DNA of 64,000 bases from Erythroxylum novogranatense (taxonomy: Eukaryota; Streptophyta; Magnoliopsida; Malpighiales; Erythroxylaceae). Below are positions 12,193 through 23,536 of the stretch, in pieces. The number at the start of each line of letters is the position of its first letter. The first letter of the stretch is position 1. The notes beneath the pieces were generated by a model, which searched no databases, was not told the origin of the DNA, and worked only from the letters and a program-made list of their open reading frames with translations. Location: the NCBI GenBank assembly GCA_029891385.1, contig CM057233.1:10605460-10669459 (forward strand). Reading direction: 5' to 3'. The translations under genes were made by a program, and so were the position numbers.

Positions 12193-13401
12193 TGGTCCCT
12201 CATTATACTCCAACCAATTCCAAAGCCCAAGTGAGGTAAATCTTCTTGCAGTCTTTCAATGAATCACTTCTAGTGACAGTAGTCTCATCTTCAACCATAG
12301 CCCAAGCAACAGGAAACATTTGATTGTTTCCATCTCTTCCCATAGAACATAGAAGTTTACCCTTAGTTATGATCTTCAGCCAACATCCATCTAAACCAAG
12401 ATAATGCCTGCACTGATGCCTAAACCCATATTTAATAGCTTTTAAACATATGTACATTCTTTCAAAAATAGGTGGAGATGTTGGAATTGGTCGAGACATT
12501 GTCATTATAACTGGGCTACTTGGGTTAGTTTGTCTAATGAATTCAGCATAAGACTAAAGCTTCTCAAATTCCTCTTTAATGTTGATGGCAACACTATCTA
12601 ATTTTTTTCCTCCTCACTATACTCATAGATACTTGAACACCAAAACAGTCCTTAACATAAAATTTGATATCCTCATTCTTCAAAAATGGCGTCCTTTTAA
12701 GTTTGTCTACCAATAAGTGTGATAAGATGCTAATATTCATCATAGGATTTGTATAAACCCTATTATAGTCATGAGTATCCCTAAATTTCCTAACTTGAAA
12801 GGATTGAAGCTTTCTATCAAATGCTCCATATATATACCAAAGGCATTTCTCTATCCTACATTCACCTTGGACAAATTTAGGCTTATTTTTGGTAAACATG
12901 ACAGCCCTCATCTTCATCCTCCATATTTGCATCATCTACAGCATATCCATCATCCACATTCGAGACATCATCTAAATTTTCCACATTCTCCATATGAGCA
13001 GTAGTATTATGTACACCTCACCATTATCTTCAACAACATTATCCTGATTAAGCACATTAGGTTCATCCCCATTCATTTCAACAGGGGTATCTACACCGTG
13101 TTCAATATAAATATCAATAGCACCTTTAACCATCATCTCACTAACCATATCTAACACGGTAGCCTCATCTTGTACAACACTCAAACCATTAGATAGTTCA
13201 AAACTAAGCATAAGATAAAAAAATCTTTTTTATATTGTTATACCCACTTTTCTTACATACATCAAGTAGTTCAAAGTAGCTGAGTAAGTTAGGATCAAAT
13301 TCAATTTCATCCACAAATCCACCCTCATACCTAAGATTATTAGCCACATTAACCAAACATCCTGTATGGTGAAACCTCATAATTACCTCATCAAATGTCA
13401 T

Positions 13402-13956
13402 TCTGTCAAACTATAATGTCCAACCGTAGGAAAAGAAAGAGGCAAAGTCAAAGTGGTGAAAAGAAACCTTGAAGTCAAAGTGAGAAATTGAAGCAGAACA
13501 TATGATGCTTAACATATTCTTAATAATTCCATCAAGCAACTAATTTATTGCAAACATATGGTTTAAGAGGTATATATAGAACATTAAATACAACTAGAAT
13601 CATCATAGGAGATATGAATAGTATAGTGAACTATTTATCTTAGAAGTGGATGTGTATGGTTAAGGAATAGGTGTAATGATTGTATAAGAGTGCCACCTAA
13701 TAGAATATGCTAGCAAAATGCTTTCATATTACTACAAGTATTTATTGGTTTGTGAGAAAGAATTCTTCCATTGGTGATGGCCATCAAATAATAGTTATCT
13801 TGCATGATAAGTTTTGAGTTATTTATCTTTTTCAATATCACATATGTAACTAATGTGCTTTCGGAGATAAAGGAGAGATGACTCTATTTAAAGGTTGAAA
13901 ATTTATATTAGTCGAAAGGAGTATAAGGCAGCATCCTATACATATAGTAACTTATT
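13402..13956. other. No gene seen, upstream of MULE
   Basis: AT-rich DNA between the MULE start and the Gypsy-A target site. It may hold the MULE promoter and terminal repeat, but I could not identify either. Confidence 0.4.
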
Positions 13957-13961
13957 ATTAA

Positions 13962-14266
13962 TGTTGGGCCCCAAAAATTTTTTATTTTATTTGAATTAAT
14001 TATTTATTGATTTATAGATTTATTCATTAATTATTTTTATTTTGTTTTAATTGATCTAATTATGTGTTTATATAGATATATTTTATTTAAGTTTTGGAAT
14101 TAGTAGGTAGAAGTTGGGAATTAAGTGAAGGGTTAGAATTTAATGTTGGAAAGAATGGGCTTTATGGAATAAGTGGAATAAGAAGGAGGATTAGAAATAA
14201 GTGGATTGATGTAGTGGGCTTGTGAGGAGGAGAGCCCAAAAGGGATTGTAAGAGGGAGTATCAAAA
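13962..14266 (+). repeat. Gypsy-A 5' LTR, truncated
   Basis: It matches 17685-17940 plus 20860 onward almost base for base up to GAGTATCAAAA. The sequence then jumps into the protease reading frame. The deletion removed the rest of the LTR, the primer-binding site and gag. No microhomology beyond a base or two is obvious at the joint. Confidence 0.9.
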
Positions 14267-14671
14267 GTGGTAACGGGTATGATTAAACTGTTTGATGTTG
14301 ATGTTCTTGCTTTGATTGTTCCGGGTTCTACCTACTCTTTTGTGTCGTCGGGTAGAACTGTATGTGGTAGAGTCTTAAGCCCATTGGATACTCCGCTGAT
14401 GGTGAGTACTCCGATCGACCAGTTTATTGTTATCAGTCAAGTGTATAGAGACTGTGAGATAGAGATTAGTGGAGGGAAGTTTGTGGTGGATTTGATGCCT
14501 TTGAAGATGGGAGGATTGGATGTGATCCTAGGTATGGATACTTTAGAGAAGTATCATGCCAACTTAGACTGCAAGCAAAAGACAGTGGAATTCGAGTCAG
14601 AGAATGGCAGAAAAGTGGTTTTTGTGGGAGATAGAAGAGCCATCCGCCTCAGTTGTTTCACTATGTCGTGA
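14267..14671 (+). pseudogene. Gypsy-A aspartic protease domain
   Basis: A retroviral-type aspartic protease (RVP_2 family) that would release mature gag and pol proteins. LALIVPGSTYSFVSS corresponds to the usual D(S/P)G(A/S)THSF active site, but Val replaces the catalytic Asp, so the domain should be dead. The later motif GLDVILGMDTLEKYHANLDC is typical. The frame opens directly at the LTR deletion joint, so the apparent start is not a true start. A stop after FTMS separates it from reverse transcriptase. In this lineage gag, protease and pol normally form one polyprotein. Confidence 0.88.
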
Positions 14672-14697
14672 GAGAGATTGATGAGTAAGGGTGTGAA

Positions 14698-15663
14698 GTG
14701 TATTTGGCCTATGTGTTAGACACGGAGGCAGATAGAGGGAGGTTGGAGGATATTCCTGTAGTCAGGGAATTTCCGGACGTCTTTCCCGAGGAATTGCCAG
14801 GACTACCTCCCCCGAGGGAAATTGAGTTTCCCGTTGAGCTTCTTCCAGGTACTACGCCGATTTCGATTCCGCCTTACCGGATGGCCCCGACGGAATTGAG
14901 AGAGCTTAAGGAGCAATTAGAGGATCTTTTAGAGAAGGGTTACATTAAGCCGAGCTCTTCTCCTTGGGGAGCTCCGGTTCTCTTTGTGAAGAAGAAGGAT
15001 GGGTTGTTGCGGATGTGTATAGATTACAGGAAGTTGAATCATGCTACCATTAAGAACCGATATCCGCTCCCACGCATAGATGATTTGTTTGATCAGTTGC
15101 AAGGGGCGAGAGTTTTTTCTAAGATAGATCTGAGATCAGGTTATCATCAGTTGAGGATTAAGGAGACCGATGTGTCAAAGACTGCTTTTAGGACGAGGTA
15201 TGGCCACTTTGAGTTTTTGGTTATGCCTTTCGGGTTAACGAATGCTCCTGCAGTCTTTATGGATTTGATGAATAGAGTCTTCAAGTCTTTCCTAGACCGA
15301 TTTGTCATTGTCTTTATTGATGACATATTGGTCTATTCTAAGAGTGATGTGGAACATGAGGATCATTTGAGGGTTGCTTTGAAGACTTTGAGAAAGAATG
15401 AATTGTATGCCAAATTCGACAAGTGCGAATTTTGGTTAAGAGAAGTAATATTTCTCGGGCATGTGATTTCAGAGCGTGGAGTACATGTGGATCTACAAAA
15501 GATAGAAGCTGTGGTTAAATGGGAAGCACCTAAGAATGTGGCTGAGGTGAGAAGTTTCTTGGGACTAGCTGGATATTACAGGAGGTTCGTGGAGGGCTTT
15601 TCTTTGATAGCTGCTCCACTTTCCAAATTGACGAGGAAGAATCAAAAGTTTGAGTGGACTTAG
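14698..15663 (+). pseudogene. Gypsy-A reverse transcriptase domain
   Basis: RNA-dependent DNA polymerase that would copy element RNA in virus-like particles. The linker [17 protein letters not shown] leads into [10 protein letters not shown], then the fingers motif [46 protein letters not shown] and the catalytic FIDDILVYS box, which is intact. The thumb region [16 protein letters not shown] ends at an in-frame TAG (15661). The residues just past the stop ([16 protein letters not shown]) continue the same domain, so the stop is a point mutation or a sequence error. This is the best-preserved coding stretch of the window. Confidence 0.95.
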
Positions 15664-16926
15664 GAGTGCCAGAGCAGTTTTGAGGAACTGAAGAATAAGC
15701 TTACTACTGCACCGATTTTGATGCTACCCTATGGTGATGATGGATATATTGTATACAGTGACGCTTCCAGGAAGGGTTTAGGATGTGTATTGATGCAAGG
15801 AGAGAAAGTGACTGCCTATGCTTCTAGGCAACTGAAACCTTATGAGATGAACTACCCTATTCATGATTTGGAGTTGGCTGCTATTATTTTCGCATTGAAG
15901 ATTTGGAGACACTACTTGTATGGAGTTACTACTAAGGTATTTACAGACCACAAGAGTCTTAAGTACTTGTTGACTCAGAGAGAGCTGAATTTGAGACAGA
16001 GGCGATGGTTAGAATTGTTGAAAGATTATGACTTGATGATAGACTACCATCCGGGGAAAGCTAATGTGGTAGCTGATGCATTGAGTAGGAAGTCCACTAT
16101 GGCACATGTGGAGACAGTGTACCTTCCCTTTCTGAAAGAATTAGCCAGACTTGATGTGACATTGAGGCAAGTTGAGCCTGACTGTATTTTGGCAAATTTC
16201 ATAATGAGACTAGTGTTGAGGGGGAAGATCAAAGAATTGCAGGAACGGGATGAGTACTTAAGTAAGCTTAGAGCAGAGATAAAAGATGGCAAGCCCTTTG
16301 ATGTAGAGGTAAAGGAAGATGGATTGATGGTTATGGGTGACAGATTGTGTGTTCCAGACGTGTTAGAGCTGAAGGATGAGATCCTTGATGAAGTGCATAA
16401 CGCTCCTTATGCAATGCACCCAGGGAGTTTTAAGATGTATCGGGATTTGAAAGACCATTTCTGGTGGAAAGGAATGAGGAAAGATGTGGCAGAGTATGCT
16501 AAAAGATGTTTAGTGTGTCAGCAAGTTAAAGCTGAACACCAAGCACCTTCAAGCAAGCTTAATCCTTTACCGATTCCGGAATGGAAATGGGAGAAGATTA
16601 CCATGGATTTTCTGATGGGATTGCCGAGGACTAGCAAGAAGCATGATGCTATTTGGGTTATTGTTGATAGGTTGACCAAGTCGGCACACTTCTTGCCAAT
16701 TAAACAAACGGATTCTTTGAATGTTTTGGCTAAGAAGTATGTAGATGAGGTAATCAGACTTCATGGGATTCCGAGTTCGATAGTGTCTGATAGGGATCCT
16801 AGGTTTACCTCCAGATTTTGGGAAAGTTTGCAGGAGGCTCTGGGGTCTAGATTGCATTTGATCTGCTTTTCCATCCTCGGTGATGGATGGTCGGAGAGAC
16901 GATACAAACTTTGGAGGCTATGTTGA
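15664..16926 (+). pseudogene. Gypsy-A RNase H and integrase N-terminal/core
   Basis: RNase H would remove the RNA template; integrase would join the cDNA to chromosomal DNA. RNase H motifs: [46 protein letters not shown] and [17 protein letters not shown]. The H2C2 zinc finger follows ([10 protein letters not shown] ... CLVCQQVK), then the integrase core ([12 protein letters not shown] with a catalytic Asp; [13 protein letters not shown] with the second Asp). Near 16855 the frame slips: the expected FHPQTDGQ region is garbled, and coding resumes in another frame at about 16887. Confidence 0.92.
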
Positions 16927-17717
16927 GAGCTTACGCGTTGGATTTCAAAGGTTCGTGGGATGATCACCTACCTTTGATTGAGTTTGCTTACAATAATTCC
17001 TATCACTCGGGAATTCGGATGGCACCTTATGCGGCTTTGTATGGTAGGAGATGCAAGACTCCTTTATGTTGGGATGAGGAAGGTGAGAGGAAGCTTGTAG
17101 GACCTGAGTTAGTGCAGGTTACTGTGGATAAAGTGAAGTTAGTGAAGCAGAGGCTTAAAGCAGCTCAAGATAGGATGAAGAGCTACACAGATGCCCATAG
17201 GAAAGAGATGGAATTTGAAGTGGGTGAGAAGCTGTTTCTTAGAGCTTCTCCATGGAAAGGTGTTTTGAGGTTTGGCAAGAAAGGCAAGCTTAGCCCGAGG
17301 TACATAGGCCCATATGAGATCATTGAGAGGATCGGACATTTGGCTTATAAGCTAGATTTGCCATTGGAGTTGTCTAAGATTCACAATGTGTTCCATGTGT
17401 CGATGTTGAGGAGGTACAGATCGGATCCTTCGCATATAGTTCGACCTTCAGAGGTTCAGTTGAGAGAGGATTTGACTTATGAGGAGCAACCAGTGGAGAT
17501 CTTGGATTTCAAGGAAAAAGTGTTAAGGAACAAGAGTGTGAAGCTGGTTAAGGTCTTATGGAGGAACCATTCGACCGAGGAGGCTACTTGGGAGCCTTTG
17601 GAAGCCATGAGGGAGAAGTATCCCTACCTCTTCATAGATTCAGGTAAGGATTTCGAGGACGAAATTCTTTTAGGAGGGGAGAATTGTTGGGCCCCGAAAT
17701 TTTTTTATTTTATTTGA
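16887..17717 (+). pseudogene. Gypsy-A integrase C-terminus and chromodomain
   Basis: It continues the integrase from [12 protein letters not shown] through FAYNNSYHSGIRMAPYAALYGRRC, the GPY/F-type region (LSPRYIGPYEIIERIGHLAYKLDLP) and VFHVSMLRRY to a chromodomain (LVKVLWRNHSTEEATWEPLEAM). The chromodomain places the element among chromoviruses and in the family guides insertion toward marked heterochromatin. The frame has no stop before the 3' LTR: it runs through the polypurine tract and ends 33 bases inside the LTR, so the true stop may have been lost. Confidence 0.92.
17668..17684 (+). other. Gypsy-A polypurine tract
   Basis: TTTTAGGAGGGGAGAAT ends immediately before the 3' LTR TGTTGGGC. 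It follows GAGGACGAAATTC, the usual sequence before this tract in chromoviruses. It would prime plus-strand DNA synthesis. Confidence 0.9.
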
Positions 17718-17940
17718 ATTAATTATTTATTGATTTATAGATTTATTCGTTAATTATTTTTATTTTGTTTTAATTGATCTAATTATGTGTTTATATAGAT
17801 ATATTTTATTTAAGTTTTGGAATTAGTAGGTAGAAGTTGGGAATTAAGTGAAGGGTTAGAATTTAATGTTGGAAAGAATGGGCTTTATGGAATAAGTGAA
17901 ATAAAAAGGAGGATTAGAAATAAGTGGATTGATGTAGTGG
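17685..17940 (+). repeat. Gypsy-A 3' LTR, segment 1
   Basis: Begins TGTTGGGCCCCG and matches the 5' LTR. It ends in AGTGG (17936-17940), the left copy of the LTR-I target duplication. Confidence 0.92.
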
Positions 17941-20854
17941 TGTCGGGCCCTGACCCGGAGACCGGACCCCAACTGTTGGATCCCGTTACCAGAGTCCAAC
18001 TCTTGAACCGTAGAACATGACGCTTGATTATCTTGCCTTGTAGTGTTCATTTCATTTAACCCTAATTTCAAATTGATTTCTCTTGTAAAACATAACCTTA
18101 TGACTCTTGTTTTATTTAAGACAAGAATCGCTTCAATCGGATGTTATATAACTCAAGATACACACTAAAAACCAAAAAGAGTTCATACCCGAAGCATGCT
18201 CTCTTAACTGACCTCTCACTTGCTTTAATGCAAATCTCCTCAATTAACTCCAAATGATACCAAATTTTATGGAGTGAAAGATATATGTCTTATAAATCCA
18301 ATGGTTCAAACCTCACCTCAATTGGAGGTCGAATGAGTGTTTTATGCCCAAAAGAATAGACTATGCTCACTCCCAAAATCAAATTGAACATCTTTTGGCG
18401 CAAATGCCATAACTTTCACTATAGATTCCGAAATGACTTCGTTCTTGTACGGTTAGAAAATAAACATCTAGGGCTACAACTTTCGTGAAGACCAAAATTC
18501 AAAATTCTATCATTATCAGGTTACATGGACCGTGAGAAAATCACACAGTCTGTGTGAAAATTCACACAGGCTGTGTAATTTTCTGCTACTGCGTCTCCTT
18601 GCACCATGAATTTACACAGGCTGTGTAACCCACTGCCACTGCTGTCTCCCTGCACCATGGATTTACACAGTCTGTGTGAAAATTCACACTGGCTGTGTAA
18701 CCCACTGCCAACTGCGCCTCCTACACCAGAAAATTACACAGTATGTGTGAAAATTCACACAGGCTGTGTAACTTTCTACCAACAACCACATTTCACTCTC
18801 TAAACCCTCTTCAATCTAAGTACCTACATAAAAACTTAAATCCTCCATATCCCACAACACATAACAACCTAATTATCCCAATGAATTTTCAATGGCAACA
18901 ACACACTCCTAGCATTCTAATCAAACCCAAACCATAATGATCTTGTACAATCACTCATGCAAAACTTATTAACCATAACCCAATCACATTCTTACTTCTA
19001 CATAACACTCATCAATCACAACTCTATATACGTCTTCACTTGAACTAAACATGCATTTCTACCCACATGGATTCCAAAGCCATTTCATGCAACTTTGGAT
19101 ACTATGCTTAAACATGATAATAAATGGTTTTGAGAGACCATAATAAATCGTAATTCATGCATCTCATTCTCATTCAAAACAAGTAGCTTATAATGCTTTA
19201 GTGGGCATTTCAAGCCCTTTACAACAGTTCAAAATACACTTCCAAAATGCTCTTGTTTTCTTAAAATGCATCTAAAGCATCGTTTACAACAATTGACTTG
19301 AAATACATCAAAACATAATCTTGGGTATGCCTTTTATGCTCATTCCTCGAGATCACGCTCTTCACTTTGGAGATGGGACGGGAAGGTGGGGGTGAGCTTT
19401 AAACTCGAGGGTAACACGTTTATATTTATACTACTAAGCTGAATCTATTCATTACTCATCTGCTGGCAATATTCTCATCAACAAATCATATAACTTGCAT
19501 TTTGTGAATTCATCAAGCTAAAAGCATAATTTCATTATTCATGCATTCATCATTCTTACAAACATATGCTAACACGTAAACACATAGGTGATGGTTCGAA
19601 AAGTCCACGGTTCTTGATGAACTACACAAGTGTAGTCATATCTTTGAGAGTCCAAAAGGAACATCCTATGCCACAATCGGGCAGCCGGGCGAAGGCTATA
19701 CTGGTCAACGTGCATGTGACTTTGCTGGTGGACTTAACTAACCCACATAACACTGAATTTCATGCATAAAAACTGGACTTTTCTTGTCCACTAGCTGATT
19801 TTCTGAAAATGGATTTTCATGCAATACAATTAGCTAATTCTCTGGAAAATGCTTTTCATGCTTAGCTCAAATGTCATAAACTCACTAATATTCATGCTCA
19901 TTCAATTCATGACTTTATCAAGCAATGTCAAGCAATGTCATATACTGTCAAGTTCTCATATAATGACATTCATACATATATTATACTCAATCAAATCATC
20001 ACAAAGTAATTTGAAAGAACATAATTTCTTTAATTAAGGTGGTATTTATCACTTACTAGCATAAAGATAAAAATGAAACCCACCTTATACTTGCTAAATC
20101 CTTACTAAATGAAGCTCCTCCTCTTGCTCCTCTCCTCTCTCTTGCTCTATTTCAAGAGAAATAAAACTCATTTCAACAATAGCTTCAATTGAAAATCCAC
20201 ATAACTACTTTCATGCAATTGACTTAAGAATCACTAAACCCATTCCATTTTTAGTCTTCCTAACTCAAAACCCAAGTAAAAACTAAACTTTAAACTCATG
20301 GCTTACCTTGAATCTCTACTTAACCAAGTGATTTCTTGGTTCAAAGTGAAGCTTAGACTCTCCTCCACACTTTTCCTTCTTGAACTTTCTTCAAAAACCT
20401 CTTGAATCTCTTGGAAAATCAAACCCTAGCCAAGCTTCTTCTCTTTTTCTCCTCTTCTCCCCATTTGCACGAAACTCTCTCCCTTTAATTTCGTAACTTC
20501 TCTCTTATTTCCCTACAACTCATTTAATTATTCCCCTTTTATACTTCTACTTAAGTCACTTAAGCCCATCAAGCCCTAAGGCCCATTTGCCTAACTCATT
20601 TCCTCTTCTTCTTACTTTACAACCTAACTCACTTAAGTCCACTTCATTTCCTCTTTCTTTTCCCATTTCCTCTTTAGGCCCAAATCCCATTTGACCATTA
20701 ATACACTTAACCTAACACATTTAATTTCATTAACTCACCACCTAACATTTTAATGCTACCACATATTAATTAATGACACCTTAATTAATGCTAATCTAAC
20801 TTAATCAATTTAATCTAATCATGCTTAATCTTAAAAAAAAAATTGGGGCTAACA
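17941..20854 (-). mobile_element. Solo LTR-I (Gypsy, same family as A)
   Basis: On the plus strand it starts TGTCGGGCCC and ends GGGGCTAACA, with AGTGG on both sides (17936-17940 and 20855-20859). The uninterrupted 5' LTR of Gypsy-A shows the empty site GATGTAGTGGGCTTG. No coding domains are present. Read on the minus strand it has an AT-rich start, a TATA-like ATAAAAGG near 20540, a splice-donor-like AAGGTAAG near 20305, the GCTCACCCCC block near 19390, a palindromic array and the CCGATTGAAGCGATTC box near 18130. This order matches the Gypsy-A LTR, so a relative inserted, in reverse, into the LTR of its own family and then collapsed to one LTR. Confidence 0.9.
18528..18775. repeat. ACACAG/CTGTGT palindrome array in LTR-I
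   Basis: ACACAG(G/T)CTGTGT and close variants occur about eight times, mostly as AATTCACACAGGCTGTGTAA, with a looser ~60-bp outer periodicity that includes CACTGCC and CTGCACCA words. Each core is a 6-bp inverted repeat around one base, so a transcript could form many short hairpins. Confidence 0.88.
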
Positions 20855-20859
20855 AGTGG

Positions 20860-21676
20860 GCTTGTGAGGAGGAGAGCCCAAAAGGGATTGTAAGAGGGAG
20901 TATCAAAACTATGTGGTTTTGGAGGTAGGCTTTTAAGATGAGAATAAAAGAGTTAAATGAATTAAAGGAAAGAGGAGGAGAAGAGAGATTGTCGTAGACT
21001 TAAAGGAAAGAAGAGAAGAAAACGTGAGCAAGGAAAAAGAAAGCTTTCGGCCAAGAAGAAGAGGGAGAGTCGTAGGAGGAAGAAAGAAGAAGAAAAAAGA
21101 AGAAGAAATCTTCTTGTGAGAGGTAAGTTCCATCTTTGCTTAGGTTAGGTTCGAAAATGGGAGGAATGGAAGTTAGGGTTTGTAGAAAGAAAGAAGAGAA
21201 GGTGAGATCTATGGATTTTTTGGATTTCTAAGCTAAAGCTATGGTTATTCTAGCATAAATGTCCTATGGGTAGGTTAGGTTTAAAGTTTATTTCCATATT
21301 TGCTTGATTGATGAATATTATGACTTTATTTCAAAATGTATTTATTGAAAGAAGTATGATTTAATTGAAGGAACTCAAGAAAACTCCACTCAAGACAAGG
21401 AGGAAGGGCAATCTTGAATTCGGATACCGACGATAGGTGGGTAACATTTTTATAGTTGTTGTGTAATGGGCAAATGCCCTATGTGTGCTATCTTTGTTAA
21501 ATTGTGTGTATATTGAAAGTGTTTCATTTGGTTTGCAAGAAAAGAAAGAAACTATGATGATTTGATAGAATGAAAGAAGCATAAAATGCTATGCTTGTGC
21601 CTTAATGTGTGAGCAATAAATTGGTTGTGATTGGGCAAGAGAGAACCTACTTCGATAGTCACGTGCACGTTGACCC
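20860..21676 (+). repeat. Gypsy-A 3' LTR, segment 2
   Basis: It resumes at GCTTGTGAGGAGG exactly where the 5' LTR continues. A long purine-rich GAAGAAAG stretch precedes GAGAGGTAAG (~21118-21127), probably a transcribed leader with a splice donor. AGGTGGGTAAC follows near 21435. The segment ends in GACCC, the target duplication of Copia-B. Confidence 0.88.
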
Positions 21677-23536
21677 TGTAGGAAAATTCCGGTGTGAGCA
21701 TCACATGCCCACGGTGCGAAAAACAAAAATTTTTGTTCCGGGACCTTCCCGAAAGCCAGGATCCATGTGTCTATACAACAAACTCAAACCATAACGGCCA
21801 AAGGAGACCGTCTCTAACGGTATCCACGCAGAGATCGGAAAACCTAACCGGGACAAACCCTTTGACCCGGGAATAGTTAGAACAAAGTAAAGAGTGCTAG
21901 CTCCTACCTTTGTCCTTGGAGAGCTTGAATCAACGATGAAGAGGAGATGAAACCTTGGAGAAGAGCTTGAAGGATGAAGCTCGTTGGTGAGAAGATGAGA
22001 GAACAATTTCTCTTGGATTTTCACAAAATCCTTTCTTTCTTCTCTTTTCAAGCCAACGATGATAATCAATCATAATGAAGAAACTCTTTCCTTTTTTTTC
22101 TCTTAAAACAACACCAACGAGCACACTCATCTCTTCTTCACCTTTTATTATTTTGTCTTTTAGTCATTAATAAAACTATATGACTAAGCATGGAATGGAG
22201 AAGCTTCCTTTCTCCTTTCCACGTAAATGACATATATATATATATATATTAATTAATTCTTTAATTAATTAATAACATATATATATGTATATATAAATGC
22301 TGAAGTGGTCCAACACACCGGGTGGTCCTACCGCCCTAGGGTCCCTAGTATGGAAAACCACCGAAACCCTTTTCAGAATATCGATGTCGCGATCTCATCG
22401 GGACATATCTCGATCTCATCGGGATCCATTTAATTATATTGCTCTCCATATATTGGATCTCTATCCAAAACTATTTTATTTAATTCTCCGAGACACTCTT
22501 ATCGTGTGACCCATTAGGTTCCGGTTATGTTGGCCACTTAGATTAACACTTAATCTGAGCAAGTCATGAGCGGTATCTAGCAACACATCATGACCCCAAT
22601 TGACCGGAAAGTAATTGGTTTGACGAATGAACTTATACTCATCATGAACCATATTACTTAACCTTTCCATGACAATTACCGTGCAATTAGTCCTTTCACC
22701 ACGCTATACCCCACTTGGTTATGAGTATGGGCAAAGTGTCAACTCTTTACTAGATCGACTACGCCAAATCTAGTCCAAGTGATATCGATTCTTGTCCGGG
22801 ACTCATTACTTTATATGTCACCAAGACACTCTTCATGACATATATATTCGACGAGATTTCTAAGTAATGACCCGACAAGAGGCTATGGGTATCATCTTCG
22901 CTATCACGTAAGTGGTGAATCCTTTATTGGCTACTCAATTACCTTGAATACCTCAAGTTGCACCCAAGCACCACCCTATGAGTGACCTCGAAGGCAACAA
23001 GGAATGGAGTCAAAGCACGTAATCAAGATCCAAGATATCATCGAGCACCTCAAGTCTAAGGATACTTGCACTATTGCTATGATGAGATTATCACCGACAT
23101 TAGAATAGGACATCCATGTGATGATCTCATAGCAGTCATCCAATGTACTTACTACTTAGTAAGCATCCACATCTCAACCCTAAATATCTCATATTTACAC
23201 ACGAGATCCACTGCTTGACCAAATCAAGGAGCTTGAGATGTGCTAGTCTTTCCAGATTACCAATGTCTAGTCTCAGTAATCCTATGACTAGGGATAATTT
23301 AGATACTGACATAATTGCACATGATAGGAATCTCAGTAGTATGATCACATCACAATTTCCTTCATGCTATGTCATATATCATGGACTTCATTAATTTGCT
23401 TATTGATAAATATCAGTTCATTAATAATGAACAGCAACGTAATGAAATATGCCTTTCTTTATTTATTCATAAAGACTGTACACAAATTTGTACAAAATGC
23501 GTTAAAGGCGATTGCCTTCAGGGCACTACTCTAACA
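21677..23536 (-). repeat. Copia-B 3' LTR (1.86 kb)
   Basis: Minus-strand TGTTAGAGTAGTGCCC to TTTTCCTACA. It aligns along its whole length with the Copia-D LTR once solo LTR-E is removed. The LTR-E target appears uninterrupted here (GCTTGAGATGTGCTAG near 23232). The purine-rich tract AGGTCAAGTGGGAGAT of the minus strand adjoins it at 23537-23552. Confidence 0.92.
22224..22294. repeat. AT microsatellite in Copia-B LTR
   Basis: Runs of TA and ATTA including TTAATTAATTAA palindromes. The Copia-D LTR has a longer counterpart at 45352-45476. It can fold into a cruciform and is prone to slippage. Confidence 0.85.

Larger units (their letters stand above)
10356..13401 (-). pseudogene. Mutator-like (MuDR family) transposase, broken
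   Basis: A cut-and-paste DNA transposase would act in the nucleus on terminal inverted repeats. Reading from 13401 downward: a PB1-like N-terminal region (NNLRYEGGFVDEIEFDPN; VKGAIDIYIEHGVDTP), then the MuDR N-terminal DNA-binding region at 12594-12935 (YGAFDRKLQSFQVRKFRDTH). Start of the catalytic domain at 12203-12505 carries LGLDGCWLK and GRDGNNQMFPVAWAMVE. After an intron come GIDRAIADLCPDVEYRFC (~12000), NNLCETFNKTLFDVRKL (~11720) and a SWIM finger near 11400-11470, where the second Cys is Tyr (CSYRRYTLSDIPCAHA). A decayed zinc knuckle (~11130) and a C-terminal tail (10356-10838, GIYTNPMTGLQMLNVS) finish it. A frameshift near 13205 and several stops kill the frame. No terminal inverted repeats were found. 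Assignment to the MULE family is secure. Confidence 0.88.

Noticed and set aside
10200..13961. Terminal inverted repeats of the MULE
   Set aside because: I could not find long inverted ends by eye; they may be lost or outside the examined stretch.
16044..17339. Minus-strand frames opposite Gypsy-A pol
   Set aside because: Antisense shadows of RNase H and integrase.
18528..18775. CRISPR-like regularly spaced repeats
   Set aside because: Spacers are repeats themselves, the host is a plant, and the array lies within a bounded solo LTR.
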